64,000 nt of DNA, taken from contig JAJEKV010000073.1 in NCBI GenBank assembly GCA_021234155.1, positions 6,350,083 to 6,414,082 of the forward strand, read 5' to 3'. Positions 33,937 through 45,083 of this stretch are shown here, piece after piece. Within the stretch, counting starts at the first letter, position 1. Every line of letters begins with the position of its first letter. Made by a program: the position numbers and the translations under genes. The notes beneath the pieces are model-generated. The model was not told the origin of the DNA. It did not search any database and saw nothing but the letters and a program-made list of their open reading frames with translations. The stretch comes from Isoetes taiwanensis. Its lineage: Eukaryota; Streptophyta; Lycopodiopsida; Isoetales; Isoetaceae.

Positions 33937-34640
33937 TTGATTGGTATTACCTTTAATGGGCCATCACATAATCTATGTACTATCTTCTTATATATTCAGG
34001 GTATCTTCTTATATTTTCTTGTACTGTTGAAAACCATTGAATTGACTTTTTACCGGTTGGAGCAAAAGAGTATGTCAGTCCAGGCCTACACATATGAGTT
34101 CATGCGCCTGAGGCTGTACGTGCTGGGTATGAATGAAAAGAGGGCGGTGGAGGGTTATATTGAAGGATTGGCCCCATCAATTAAACGAATGGTTAAGGCT
34201 ATAGACCCCAAGTCGGTTGCAGAGGCTGAGGCTAAGGCATTGAGCCTTGAAGAGGACACGCCGCAAAGCTAGTACCAACGTCCAGCACCTTACTCCCAGC
34301 CACGCCCATACACACCTTATAAGGGTCGTTCGCCGAGTTCGGGACCCTCTCAGCAGAACTCTAACAGCCGCTAGGAAAGGAAAGTCTCCTTCAGCGTGCC
34401 CAATAAATCGCACAATGTCGGTAAGGAAGTTCGGAACCTCTTACAGTCCATTCCCAAAGAGGCCCGAGAACAGCTCCGCCGAGATAAGGCATGCTGTGTG
34501 TGTATGCGACCCCGCACTTCATGCAGAATTGTCCTTATGTCACGCAGACTGCCCAGCTGGCTATGGCCGACCTCGACTGGGATGATCTTGAGTCTACACT
34601 ACCTGTTGAGGAAGGACTCCAGAGTATATTCACGGTGCAT
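33937..34640 (+). pseudogene. Element 2 gag remnant with zinc knuckle
   Basis: Retrotransposon Gag C-terminal capsid part: LEQKSMSVQAYTYEFMRLRL, NEKRAVEGYIEGLAPSIKRM, ending at TAG 34270-34272. The usual N-terminal half is missing, replaced by hydrophobic AT-rich translation, so gag is truncated. At 34483-34530, CCVCMRP followed after a slip by HFMQNCP gives a CX2CX4HX4C-type zinc knuckle. Gag coats genomic RNA and builds the particle. Confidence 0.75.
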
Positions 34641-34659
34641 CTCATATCCTTGCAGCCAT

Positions 34660-35100
34660 AGAAACCGGCAATGCTGAAAGTCAACCTGCTGTTATTTCCA
34701 CCATAGGTCAAGTAGACAGTAAGCCTTTCATAATTCTAATGGATACGGGAAGTACACATAATTTTGCTTCTCCTAGAATGGCCCTGTATTGCAGCTTGAA
34801 ACGTTGAGGTCCCCGAATCAAGCCTCGCCACTTTAGCCAGCTGGTAAGATCAGGCATACTCATGGCCGCCGTGATTAACCTTTAAGATGCAGCTGCCGTG
34901 CACCAGCTTGCTTTTGGGTGCCGAAGCTAATGGATATTGGCAAATATGATCTCATTGTTGGTATGGAATTCTTGGCATCCCGAAAAGCCAATATAGATCG
35001 AGAAACGGAAGTTACCTTCAACGCCGCTAATGGAGCCCGCGGACTATAAAAGGTGATCCATTCAACCCCATTATGCGGTGTATGTCCATCAAGCAATTAG
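34660..35100 (+). pseudogene. Element 2 aspartic protease
   Basis: Active site ILMDTGSTHNFASPRMAL, with DTGS at 34742-34753. The C-terminal part near 34930-35040 reads LMDIGKYDLIVGMEFL after slips (YDLIVGM, typical of this protease family), then IDRETEVTF. Frames shift several times. The enzyme cuts the Gag-Pol polyprotein. Confidence 0.8.
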
Positions 35101-35299
35101 AAAAGCTATACGCTAAGGATAACCTCCTCTCAAGGTCATTAGACTTGCCTCCATTGAGTCGATGCTAAAGTAAGGCAAGTAGTTGATACCTTGCCGTAAG
35201 GGATTGCCAATCTTCTCCGAGAATTTAGCCATCTTTTTCCAGATGAGATCGTAAGCTTCCTCCTTTTAGAGGGGTAGAATGTGAGATAGCTTTAGAACC

Positions 35300-36205
35300 G
35301 TGTACTAAGCCTACCAAAGAAGGCCCCATACCGTATGAGTCCCCCGAGTTGGCGAGCTTAAGAAGCAACTTCGTGAGTTACTAAACCTAGGTTTCATTCG
35401 CCTAGTGTTTCGCCTTTTACGCCCAATCATTTTGTTAAGAAAAAGGATGGCTCCTTGAGAATGTGTATTGATTATAGGCAGCTCACTAAGCATACCATCA
35501 AGAATCGCTACGCTTTGCCTAGGGCAGATGATCTAATGGACCAGTTGCAAGGGGCCAAATATTTCTCAAAGATTGACTTACGCTCCGGATGTCATCAAAT
35601 AAGGATTAAGGAGGAGGACATCCATAAATCTGCTTTTCGCACTAGATATGGGCATTATGAGTTTACTGTTATGCCTTTTGGACTGACTAATGCCCCCGCG
35701 ACTTTTATGCGGTTAATGAATGATGTCTTCCGCCAATACTTGGATGACTTTGTTGTGATTTTCTTTGATGACATTCCCATCTACAGTAAAACTCTAGAGG
35801 AGCATGAGGCCCATCTTCGCTTGGCCCTACAAAAGCTAAAACGCCATCAGCTCTTTGCCAAATTCTCTAAATGCAAGTTTGCCACTCCCAAGGTGGACTA
35901 TTTAGGCCATGTCATTTCTACGACGGAATTGCTAATGGATCCAAAGAAAAATAGAGGCAATCAAGGATTGGCCTATTCCTGGTAATGTGTCAGAGGTCCG
36001 AAGTTTCTTGGGATTGGCAGGATATTACCGGAAATTTGTTAGGGATTTTGCAAAGATTGCAGCACCTCTTACCGATCTTACAAAGCATGAGAAGGTAAAG
36101 GATTGGATTGAGCATTGGAAAACAAAGGTCCGTGGAAATTTTAAGCTTAAGGATGCTTTAACCTCAAAGACCAGCCCTCACATTGCCCGATCCCTAAAAG
36201 GATAA
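35300..36205 (+). pseudogene. Element 2 reverse transcriptase
   Basis: RT of a Ty3/gypsy chromovirus. Longest open part is 35455-35985: [60 protein letters not shown], and catalytic [14 protein letters not shown] (FFDD; Pro replaces the usual Leu/Val after DDI). Then LGHVIS, and at 35987-36205 [19 protein letters not shown]. The two pieces are joined by one shift near 35980. Confidence 0.9.
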
Positions 36206-36580
36206 ACTAGTAGCAACGGATGCCGCAGAAGATTGCTACCGGTGGAGTCCTAATGCGTGAGGGGAGGGTTATTGCCTATGATTCAAAGAAAATGAACGAG
36301 ACCGAAAGCAAAATATACCCTACCCATGACCAGGAGTCGTTAGCAGCTTGTCCGTGCTTTATATGATATGGAGACACTACCTTCTTGGTAGAAGATTCTA
36401 GCTGGATACGGATCATCAGAGTCTCCGTTATATAACAACCCAGCCCAATCTCAATCTTCGCCAGAGAAGATGGATGGAGTTTCTCGAGGAATATGACTTT
36501 GAGATTATGTATAAGCCTGGGAAACACAATGTGGTTGCGGATGCCTTGTCACGCCATCCCTTGGTAACCCGAACCCACTG
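36206..36580 (+). pseudogene. Element 2 RNase H
   Basis: Segments in alternating frames: VATDA at the start of the domain, GRVIAYDSKKMNETESKIYP, HDQESLAA, and the ending [20 protein letters not shown] (36474 onward) followed by [11 protein letters not shown], the classical end of Ty3/gypsy RNase H. Shifts are frequent. Confidence 0.8.
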
Positions 36581-36589
36581 TAATGCAAT

Positions 36590-37707
36590 CTCTACACTCA
36601 CCGCTGAGTTTGGGAAACGTGATAGAATCGTACCTTGGCCACCGATCCCGAAGTTCCGCGGATGTTTGGGTTAGTTTGGCTAAGGAAGCACGCATTGATA
36701 AAGAACGCCAAGCTTTCCGCTCGTGACAAGAAAGAAGGCAACTTGTTATATTACAAAGATAAGTTGTGTGTACCGAGACTTCGTGGAGCGCGAACCGATT
36801 CTCCATGACACGACAACAGCCCTATAACCGACATGCAGTTTTATGAAGACCTACTTTAAGATCCGCTCCCGCTTATTTCGCCTTCGATGAAGAAGGATAT
36901 TGCTAGATACATTAAGCGCTGTCGTGTGTCAACAAACCAAGGTTGAGCAATTAAGAGTTCCGTGAGAGTTGCAACCTCCGGATGTGCCCAACGCTAAGTG
37001 GGAAGTGATAACCATGGATTTCATTGTGGGCCTTCCACGCATCTCGCGGGATATGATGCATTGATGGTAGTGGTCGACAAATTGTCGAAAATGGCTCATT
37101 TCTTGCCATGTCGCACCACCGGATAGAGCCTTCGACATCGCTATGCTATTTGCCAAAGAGATCTTCGGGATTACACGGAATGCCTCGAAAGTGATTGTAT
37201 CCGACCGGGATCCCAAATTCGTAAAGTGCATTATGGAAAGATTTCTTTGCCACCATCCGCATACAAAGCTTGCTATGAGTACGCCTATCATCCTCGACGG
37301 ATGGTCAAACAGAACGCATTCAATCATATTATCAAGATATGCTACGGTTATGTGTGGTGTAAGCAATCGCAATGGGTCGACTATATATATCCGTAGAGTT
37401 TGCCTATATAACAAAGATGAAACAAGAGTCTTCCAGATGTCTCCCTTTATGATAAATTATGGTTATCAATGTCTTACTCCGCACACATGGCATAACCCCG
37501 CTTATTCTAAGGTGGAGGTTTCTCAACAACCTCTTGGAAATGCAAGTCTTGGTTGAAGAAGTTCGGGGTTACTTATTAATGCACGCAATGGGCCGTAAGA
37601 GTGTAGCGGATAAGCACGTAACCCCACGAAGTCTTCCAGTGGGCTAATCAGTTTGGCTTAAGATTAAAGTAAAACAAGCCAAGCTTAAGATTGGTAACTG
37701 CAAGAAG
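36590..37707 (+). pseudogene. Element 2 integrase core
   Basis: Core recognised by VPNAKWEVITMDFIVGLPRI (first Asp, about 37013), AMLFAKEIFGITRNASKVIV, SDRDPKF (second Asp, about 37200) and MINYGYQCLTPHTW (about 37450-37500). The TDGQTE stretch that carries the Glu is unreadable here (ILDGWSNRTHS). The H2C2 zinc region (36840-36960) is also damaged. Confidence 0.8.
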
Positions 37708-38148
37708 TTGGCACCCAGATGGGCTGGGCCGTTCAAAATCATTGAACGTGTTGGAGAACAGGCATATCGCTTGGATTTGCCACCCCGCTTGAAGATCCAC
37801 AAGGTCTTTCACGTGAGTCTTCTGAAACAACACACCCCTGATCCAGAGGAGGTTTTGGATACCCCAACCCTCCTAGAAATGACAGAGGAGCAGTTGGAGA
37901 TAGTGCCTGAAGCTCTTCTTGATCGAGCTTATAAACAAACCAGAAGGACTCAAATGTTGCAATACTTGGTTAAGTGGAAGCACTTACCAGTTGAGGATGC
38001 TACCTGGGTGATGAAGATAGACCTTGACAAGCACTATCCGGACTTCATGCGGGAATCTCAAAGCCGCACCATCAACGATGCTATCAACCCCGCAACCGGC
38101 GGTAAGCTTGGAAGCTTGATTGCCAAGAGTAATGCTCTACAGGGGTAG
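37708..38148 (+). CDS. Element 2 integrase C-terminus: GPF module and chromodomain
   Basis: Open for 146 codons, the C-terminal part of Pol. It has the GPY/F module PRWAGPFKIIERVGEQAYRL, the linker IHKVFHVSLLKQH, then a chromodomain at about residues 70-115: EALLDRAYKQTRRTQMLQYL, VKWKHLPVEDATWV, DLDKHYPDF. Chromodomains read histone tails (methylated H3 in the classical case) and steer integration. The two Trp of the KW...TW pattern are present. The same domain with near-identical wording (LQYLVKWKHLP) occurs in element 1. A chromodomain together with an encoded H3 is the notable combination. Confidence 0.93.
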   Translation: MAPRWAGPFKIIERVGEQAYRLDLPPRLKIHKVFHVSLLKQHTPDPEEVLDTPTLLEMTEEQLEIVPEALLDRAYKQTRRTQMLQYLVKWKHLPVEDATWVMKIDLDKHYPDFMRESQSRTINDAINPATGGKLGSLIAKSNALQG

Positions 38149-38765
38149 ATGCATCGTAAGTAATAATAGTTACCGATGATGAGATCACCTATGTGTTCTC
38201 TAGGACGTGGTATATTGTCAATGTGGACATGACCGCGAATTGCTTGGAAAGCATATAGTTGATAGACTGCGTTCATCTCGGCTATAATGGGAACTAGACC
38301 ATTCCTTATGCCGCAATGAATTGCAAACTATAGACATGATAGGTTCCCTTGTAGATAGGGTTTTCTTTTACTTATTATAGGGGGTGGTTCCTTCAACCAC
38401 AATCTAATTATATTATTGATATATACTGATATATTGACATGTGCAGCTGTTGAGCGCTTTCGCGGACTCGCCCATGTATAGAGAACCGCTGATGACCCGA
38501 CTTTTTCAGATCCGTTTTGTTTACATGTGTTATTTTCGTCGTCTATGATGTTTTAAAATCGGACTTCGGTCCTTGAACTTTCTCTGATGATAAGTCTGTA
38601 AAATGCACTTTGGTGCTTGCACTATGATATATTTTCAACTTCAATGTATTACTGTCCGACATAATGAGTTATCTTCCTTTCTTAAGTATACTCTTTCCTA
38701 ATTCAGTTTCTTCAAGTAACTGTCTCTGATTAACTAACCCCAATGCTGAGGACATCATTATTTTT
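38149..38765 (+). other. Element 2 3' untranslated region with conserved block 38169-38237
   Basis: No gene. The block TTACCGATGATGAGA...GTCAATGTGGACATGACCGCG aligns with element 1 (6474-6556). The rest is AT-rich and unrecognised. Confidence 0.55.
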
Positions 38766-38778
38766 AAGGAGGGGAGAA
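38766..38778 (+). other. Polypurine tract of element 2
   Basis: AAGGAGGGGAGAA immediately before the 3' LTR start TGTGACG. Confidence 0.85.
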
Positions 38779-40411
38779 TGTGACGCTCCATCGATTTATA
38801 CGGGTAATGCGAACGTATTTATACTGATAATGATAAATATATCGACACGTCACCCACTAAAGGTACGCCACCATGGGGTATTGCAACAACCAAAAAGGGA
38901 TTAAATTAGCTATGCTAATTTAATCATTAAGGATAATAACCTATGATTAGGGAATTAAGGTCTAAATGGATTAATTAGGTTAATTAATGCTTTGGGAAGG
39001 CGCCACCTGGCCTAAATCGACACACAAAGATGGGGACTTCCAAATTGGGCCATCAACTTGACTCCTATCCCTAATTGACTCCCCAAAAATCGCCCAAGAG
39101 GAGCAGTGAGTCGAAGGCCTACCTTTGCCAAGCCGAGCCACCTTTGTCAAGCACTTATATAATTGTAGCCGAGAAGCCGAGCCAAGTCCCGTGAAGATGG
39201 AAGCACCAAATGACAACGGATCCGCCAGAACTCGTGTGGGTGGTTAGTATAGCTTGAGAATTCTAGGGTAGCCCATGTTGGGCAATCGGTTGTGTTTGTT
39301 TCTCTGCTCTTTCTATGTTTTACTTGTAGGAACTAACCCTTGATTGTAAAGATGAGTTCTCTTTATTTCTGATTTCGGGTCTTGCTCTTAAAGGATGGAT
39401 TGATAGTTCTTTGCATAGCTTTACTCGAAATGGGGGAAATAAGGGGGTAGAGACCTCTCGAGCCATGTTAGTAGTATACTCCTAGGTTGATCCCTCAGAT
39501 TTCCCATTAGTTGCGGCCCGTGGGTACAAGAGACCACCGAAGTCGTGGATGCTATGGAATGACTTAGCACCAAACAAGGGACACAAGGGTGAAGTGGGGT
39601 GGGGTCTTGCACGCAACATAAAAGGCTCCCCCCGAGAGGCTAGGCCTGATAGCCTGGCCACGAGGGGCGGGTATGGGTCCGACACTCCCCCGGGTGTAGA
39701 GGTGTGATCCGTATGGAGCATCTTGCACTTTGAGTAGATTTAGGGTGAGTAAGTTGGGTACGGATGCGGGTCGGGCCGACACGCACGATTCTCTAGCTCA
39801 CCCATGGAACCACCGCGTGATCCCCGAAGGGGATGCTTCCCGACCTGCCTCATCGGACGGGCTTCATGAACCCCGGAGTAGGCTCGGCGGTGATACCTTG
39901 AGTCTCAAGGCGGTCCGTAAGGCTATAGTGACGCCATAGCATGATTCACTCATCCGCAAAGTGTGCGTGAGGGGCGGATGGAGTGGACAACCCTAGCCGA
40001 TGTTCTATGCCGCCCAACGCCATGTCAAGACTCTGGCCTCGCCGATCTCTTTGAGACCTAACCCACACGATCCCACCGAGTCCGAGCTGGGTAGAACCAT
40101 GGGTTTGGGTGTTTTCCTTAGTATTAAATGCATATTCTTTATTGTTGTCACTTGGATGGATGTGCCACCCCTCGTGGTGGTAAAATTATGATATGATTAT
40201 GCTGTGTGCTAACCTTGTATTCACGCTTCCGCCGACGTAGGGAGCCCCATCGGCGCAAATAATGACCCCTTTGTGTCCTTCACTTGAGCATCTTCTTACG
40301 ATGGCCCGAAAGTTAGACAGAGGGCCCCGCCATGGTGAGTTGGTTGCCATGGGAGGGGAAAGTCCCGTGATGTATACGCCCGAAAGGTCGATATGTTCGT
40401 GGAGAGCCACA
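38779..40411 (+). repeat. Element 2 3' LTR
   Basis: Copy of 28621-30256. Long identical blocks are interrupted by short patches of difference at sites that in the 5' LTR contain CTGAG, CTCAG or CAGG (for example 39100-39120 versus 28940-28960). Confidence 0.9.
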
Positions 40412-40950
40412 GCTTTGCAAAGGGGAACTACAGTTTGCGGATTTGCAAGTGTCAGCCATAGTCTTCCGAAGAATGAATGCTTGCCGATTTTTTCTCCCCA
40501 CCTTTAGCAACGCAGAGGCCAGACAAAAACTTATCAAGGTAAACTTGTATGCAATCTAAGCCAAGGTAAACTTGTCATGCGATACATGGAAGAAGGGATT
40601 CCGATACATCAAAAGGAAATATTGGCTTGCGCTACAGAATATGGCTTCATGTACATTGCCGGAATATGGTGGATTCTGTTGCAATGCTTCAGCAAGAACT
40701 GCACTTCAACAAGAGACTCGTCTGAGGTGATACAGAATCTGGTGTATGCTTTGAATTCTGCTACTTGCAGTCCAGAATTACTAGCTTCTACCGAATTGAA
40801 AAAACTAGTTTCTCAACCACGAATTTAGACCTTAGAACCTTGCGCACGAAAGATTAAACCGGAGCTCTTCATAAAACTAAACCCAAAAACCTAGTTCATA
40901 ATCCTTTTACATCTTTACCTTAATCATAAAGGTAGTCATGCATAAAATGG
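40412..40950. other. Non-coding part of unit 2, right of element 2
   Basis: Continuation of the unit interrupted by element 2. It closely matches unit 1 at 23330-23870. The 83-codon ORF at 40577-40828 recurs in units 1 and 3 but has no recognisable domain. I do not call it a gene. Confidence 0.5.
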
Positions 40951-43080
40951 AAGAATAGAATGGAATAGAATAAATTTTTTAACGTCCACGGAGGGTCATG
41001 GGACCCATACAATGGGCTAGTACAATCATTACTACTAGGATTAAAAAACCCCTGCCTCGAAAGGTTTTCAAGGGAAAAACCTTTGCAGTAATGATGATAC
41101 TAGACTGACTACTGAGGGCTCAGTAATTGCCGACGTTTGTCTAGAACCTCAAGTATGTATAATGCCAAGTCATGCACAGATGGTGCTCTGAGAAGTTGTG
41201 GAAGCGTGGAATGGAATGCTAAGGTCAAAAAATGATTCCAGACTATCTCAAAAGCAGGGCAACTCAGAAGAGTATGGCTTTCATCTTCAATAACCTATAA
41301 CTGGCAACAGGCACATAGTCTCGCTTCTCGCGGCAATTGCGGCCGCTCCCATCTACCTGTCTCAATCAGTAGCCTGTGGGACCCCGTGCGAATTGATGCA
41401 ATAGCTACAAGCTTGTTCCTGGACAATGAAGCAAGCAAATAAGCTTGGGACCCTGGTGCCAAGGTGGGATTTATGTGTGCATGACAGTGTTGTTAAAAAA
41501 CTCCGTTTTTAACCATAGAGTACTTCTTAAAAAACCCCTACGTTTTCTAAACGTTTGCAACCATCGGGGGTTATCAAAAAATGTAAAAAAAAAAAAAAAC
41601 CATTACTAATGCCTCGAATGACTTTCATCTTCTTCTTTTACAACTAATTTTATTTCGATTCATTTTTTTCTATATTGCTTCTGAAGATCTGACTGCCATA
41701 AGTGATAAATAGAAGCAGGAAGTGAACCAAAACCGTTCCAAAGGTATAGCTGCTTCAAATAATTCTTTTTTACCTATATTCATTTCTCTTCTGTCTACCT
41801 CTAGTATGATAATAAGCTAAACCTTTATGTTAGTTGTTATATTATTAAGTTAAACCTTTGAATTGAATACACATTTTTGTGATTTGATTGGAACTCAAAT
41901 ATGGTGTTGGTATTAAAAAATGTTATATAATTTGTTTCAAAGGGGCAATTTGGGGTTTTTAAAGCTTTTTTTACGTTTTTTACGTTTGCAATGTTTTTAA
42001 CGTTTTTAATATTATAAAAACGTATTCTAAGATTTTAAAAACCAAAAATAAAAAACTTTAAAAACTTAAAAACGATGGTAAATTGCACGGTATGCAAAGT
42101 ATGTAACAACATTGGTGCATGATAATGACCCGCCACTTGGGCCAAAGTAATCAAGGCCCCATATCTTTTGAGAAAACCACCATTGAGATATTGTTGCAAA
42201 AGCTCGAGGATCGAATCGGCAAGCATCGCAAAGGTTTCGTTGCACTGCCCAACCGGCAAAACCATGTAGTGCAATGCTCTTTCCAACATCGCTTCAAACG
42301 CCGAGGAGATTCAGCCATGGCAAGTGCAAGAACATGATACCTAACATCATCCATGTGGTGCACCTTGCAGATATAGTGGAGATGGCGCTCATGGCGTAAT
42401 GTTGAAGAGGCCAAAACCCGTCTCTTTGTAAAAGAATAGCATAGGGCACCGTTGTTTTAACTCCAAGGCCGTAAGTGAGAAAGGACTTTGCACCCGCCTC
42501 CAAGCTCTCCCAAGCACTAGCACTAATGGCGTGCCCCCATACTTGAACCATACAAGAAAACAAGCTCTACCAAAGCCCCAAACAAGTGAGCTTTCCGTGG
42601 CCAATCATGAATTTCTGCTAAAAACAATTGTTTTGCATTGCATAGAGTGCTCTCCATCCAAAGAGCCACCCGCTTGGTAATACATCGTTCCCAAAGTGTG
42701 TTCTTACGCAATTCTACACCAAGATACTTGTAGCTATCTACAACTTCAACTTCAAGGCTATCATAGTGCATAGTGGGAACATTGTGACGAGAAGATTGAA
42801 CTACCAAAAGCTTGGTCTTTTGGAGATTAACACCCGCACTGTGTTCTCACAAAACCGCGGCAGAAGCATGTAAATGTTGGCCGCATACAAGCAAATGGTA
42901 TGTGCCGAAGTGAAACATCATCAGCATACATAAATTGCCTAATGATATAGTGTGCCAAATGTGGACCTCCGCCGCCATGATTATCAAGCCATTCTTCCAA
43001 TTGATCAATGTACAAGCCAAAGAGTGTAGGAGATAAAGGGCAACCCTGACGAACTCCAATATTGCTAGTGATTTGAGTAT
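40951..43080 (-). pseudogene. LINE-B copy of unit 2 (main part)
   Basis: 3' box and ATTCT tail at about 40950-40990. ORF2 C-terminal and thumb parts are at 42035-42807 (FLTYGLGVKTTVPYAILLQ), and the RT palm at 42827-43060 (YIDQLEEWLDNHGG, QFMYADDVSL). It is interrupted by the hAT-like copy (41485-42114) and, at 43080, by a 1.44-kb insert. RT upstream of the insert resumes at 44521-45080. Confidence 0.85.
41485..42114. mobile_element. Non-autonomous hAT-like element (unit 2)
   Basis: 630-bp copy of 24427-25060 at the same position in LINE-B, with the same 8-bp duplication GTGCATGA (41477-41484, 42115-42122). It was copied by the tandem duplication and did not insert independently. Confidence 0.85.
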
Positions 43081-43195
43081 CCTGGTAGTAATATGCCTGC
43101 TGCTCTCTCTTTGTACTTGGGTCCCATAGGCCAGTTGGTCTCCTCCGTGGACGATAAAATCATATTCTATTCTATTCTATTCAATCATATTCAAC
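43081..43195 (+). pseudogene. Short LINE 3' end in plus orientation
   Basis: About 110 bp resembling the reversed LINE-B 3' end: TCCTGGTAGTAATATG, GGGTCCCATAGGCCAGTTGG, TCCGTGGACGATAAAA, then ATTCT repeats. It forms the left edge of the 1.44-kb insert in unit 2 and points opposite to the surrounding LINE-B. Confidence 0.65.
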
Positions 43196-43639
43196 CATTT
43201 TGCAAGAACAGGAATAAGGAGACACTTTAAAAGGTACCTCTAACTGCTGAATGATATCTTGTGATGCTTTCTCTACTATACCACATGAATCTAAGTCTTC
43301 GCTAAATAGTTCTTCATTTCTGCTATGCATGTATAGAAGGGTGGAGTTGTTGCAACCTATCGAGTAGGCAGGATACAGAAGAACAAAACACGTCCTATCT
43401 TTCTCCAATTTTTTGACATGGCTAGCCATCTTCATATCTTGCAGAAATATTGTAATTTAAGTGGATTACCTTACGTTTCAGGAACATTTGTCATTGCAAC
43501 AATTAGCCCAATAAAGTTCTGAGTTAACTAAAGTAGCTCGCTTAGCACGTAAGTGAGCAGTATATAGAGGGGTTCGAGCAATTATTTTTTTATCATCTAC
43601 ATATTGATCCCTGCTTTAGTTATTAGATCAGTGTTTGGA

Positions 43640-44180
43640 TCAAATGCAGTTAGAAGGTATTGCTCCTGATTGCTGTTATATTTACATGCAATTTGAAAGC
43701 TTGCAGTGGCAAAGCTATAGACCGGGATAGAGAAATACATAATGAGGTTTTGCAGCAAGGACTTGAAAAGGTTGTTATTCTTGGCATGTCATGTATGTTA
43801 AATGTGGCACACTTGTAGAGGCTTGTAAAACTTTTAACAACCTAGCAGCTCAAGAGGTGTAGTATCTGGGAATTCGATAATGTCAGGACATGGAGAAGAT
43901 GGTTTTGCCTAGGTAGCCATCAAATTATTTGAAGAGATGAACCTAGGACTAGCATATTCAAATTTTGTCACATTTATTTGCAGTTTGAAATGCTGTCGAT
44001 ACACAAGGGCCATAGCCAAGGGCGCGACAATACATGCTGAGATTGCCCTTGAAGTACTTAAGGAAGATCCTTGTGTTGCAAATGGTTTAAATTGACATGT
44101 GTGTGAAATGCAACTCTCTTGGAGAGGCTCAGGATGTCTTTGACAAGGAAATATAGTGGCAGGAGATATTGACAATGGGT
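43640..44180 (+). pseudogene. PPR protein pseudogene fragment
   Basis: Pentatricopeptide-repeat sequence in shifting frames: MQLEGIAPDC, LKACSGKAIDRDREIHNEVL, QQGLEKVVILG, VMYVKCGTLVEACKTFNNLA, NFVTFICSLKCCRYTRAIAK, GATIHAEIALEVLKED, PCVANGL. These are successive ~35-residue helical repeats of the plant organellar RNA-binding family. Stops and shifts occur in every repeat, and there is no start or end. The flanks 43196-43639 and 44181-44520 show nothing else. Probably a captured or duplicated exon piece. Confidence 0.8.
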
Positions 44181-44520
44181 GTAGTTTAGAATGTTGGTAA
44201 GTTAGAAGGTGTCATCAAATGATAGCAATTGTGCTCAATTCTTAGCAGTTGTGCTCATCTCTTCATGGATATTTCTGTAAATAAGGGAGTCAAGGGTGCA
44301 TAGTTCAATGGTTAAAAAGGGTTAAAGATGTAACCATTGAACTTGTATATACATGACCAATTATTTATGTTTATAAAGGTTCGAAATAAGGAAAGTTGGA
44401 GGGAATAGTAATATGAATATGTCGGCCACTGAGACCGACCAAATCTTCTGCCTAAACCGGCGTTCTGCACCGATCCTGTAAACCATAAATTGTACAGAAC
44501 CTCAGAGATAATATGTTCGA

Positions 44521-45083
44521 TGATTGCAGATCTTGTGGAACCCCAAGTGCCTACAAGCGCTGCCAAAGAAGCTCGCATGGTACTGTATCAAAAGCAGAAG
44601 TAAAATCCACAAAGCATATATAGAGGTCTTGTTTCAAACGTCGACTATGTTCAATAAGCATGCGCAATATGAAAATATGGTCTATTGTAGAATGGCATGG
44701 ACGAAAGCCTGCATGTCCTACAGCACGTACACCAGTATGTTCTGCCCATGATGTCAACTGCTTCTCAATAAGACTGGCTAAGAGCTTTGAGAATATGGAA
44801 CTTACCATGATCATGCGATAATTAGAAGGGTCATGCTTATCACCTGCTTTGTAAATTGGTACGACCTTACTGACAGCCAAAGTCAAGTTTTGGCAAGCCT
44901 CTTGCAAAGCTTTGATTTAAAAAGAGTAGTGATGATTGAAAGCAATAGCAGACCCCCATTTAAGCAATTTCGCTTTGCAAACCTTGAAGATCGAGACTTG
45001 CCATTAGATAGATGCCGCAGCCCTTCTTTGACTTCCTCCTCCGTGGAATTGAAGAATATCACCTTACTAAAGGAGAATGTATG
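44521..45083 (-). pseudogene. LINE-B copy of unit 2, RT N-terminal part
   Basis: Resumes LINE-B after the insert: VPIYKAGDKHDPSNYRMIMV, HAGFRPCHSTIDHIFILRML, LYICFVDFTSAFDTVP (44551-44907, the most readable RT stretch in the window), then LRHLSNGKS (44883-45095). It is cut at 45083 by the junction to unit 3. Confidence 0.85.

Larger units (their letters stand above)
28621..40411 (+). mobile_element. Element 2: Ty3/gypsy chromovirus carrying histone H3 and H2A ORFs
   Basis: 11.8-kb LTR retrotransposon with LTRs of 1636 and 1633 bp (TGTGACG...GCCACA), PBS, PPT, and the order ORF1 (H3), ORF2 (H2A), gag, protease, RT, RNase H, integrase, chromodomain. Units 1 and 3 show the empty site TCTAAGTTTGCAAAGGGG. 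Here it reads TCTAAGTTTG-LTR...LTR-GCTTTGCAAAGGGG, a 4- to 5-bp target duplication with small changes. The left half, through ORF2, is nearly free of breaks, and the pol half is full of them. It is probably an autonomous family member whose pol is damaged or mis-assembled in this copy. Confidence 0.93.

Noticed and set aside
40577-40828. Short ORF present in all three array units (also 48311-48571 and about 23508-23700)
   Set aside because: Conservation is explained by the recent tandem duplication. There is no recognisable domain, and it is frameshifted in unit 1.
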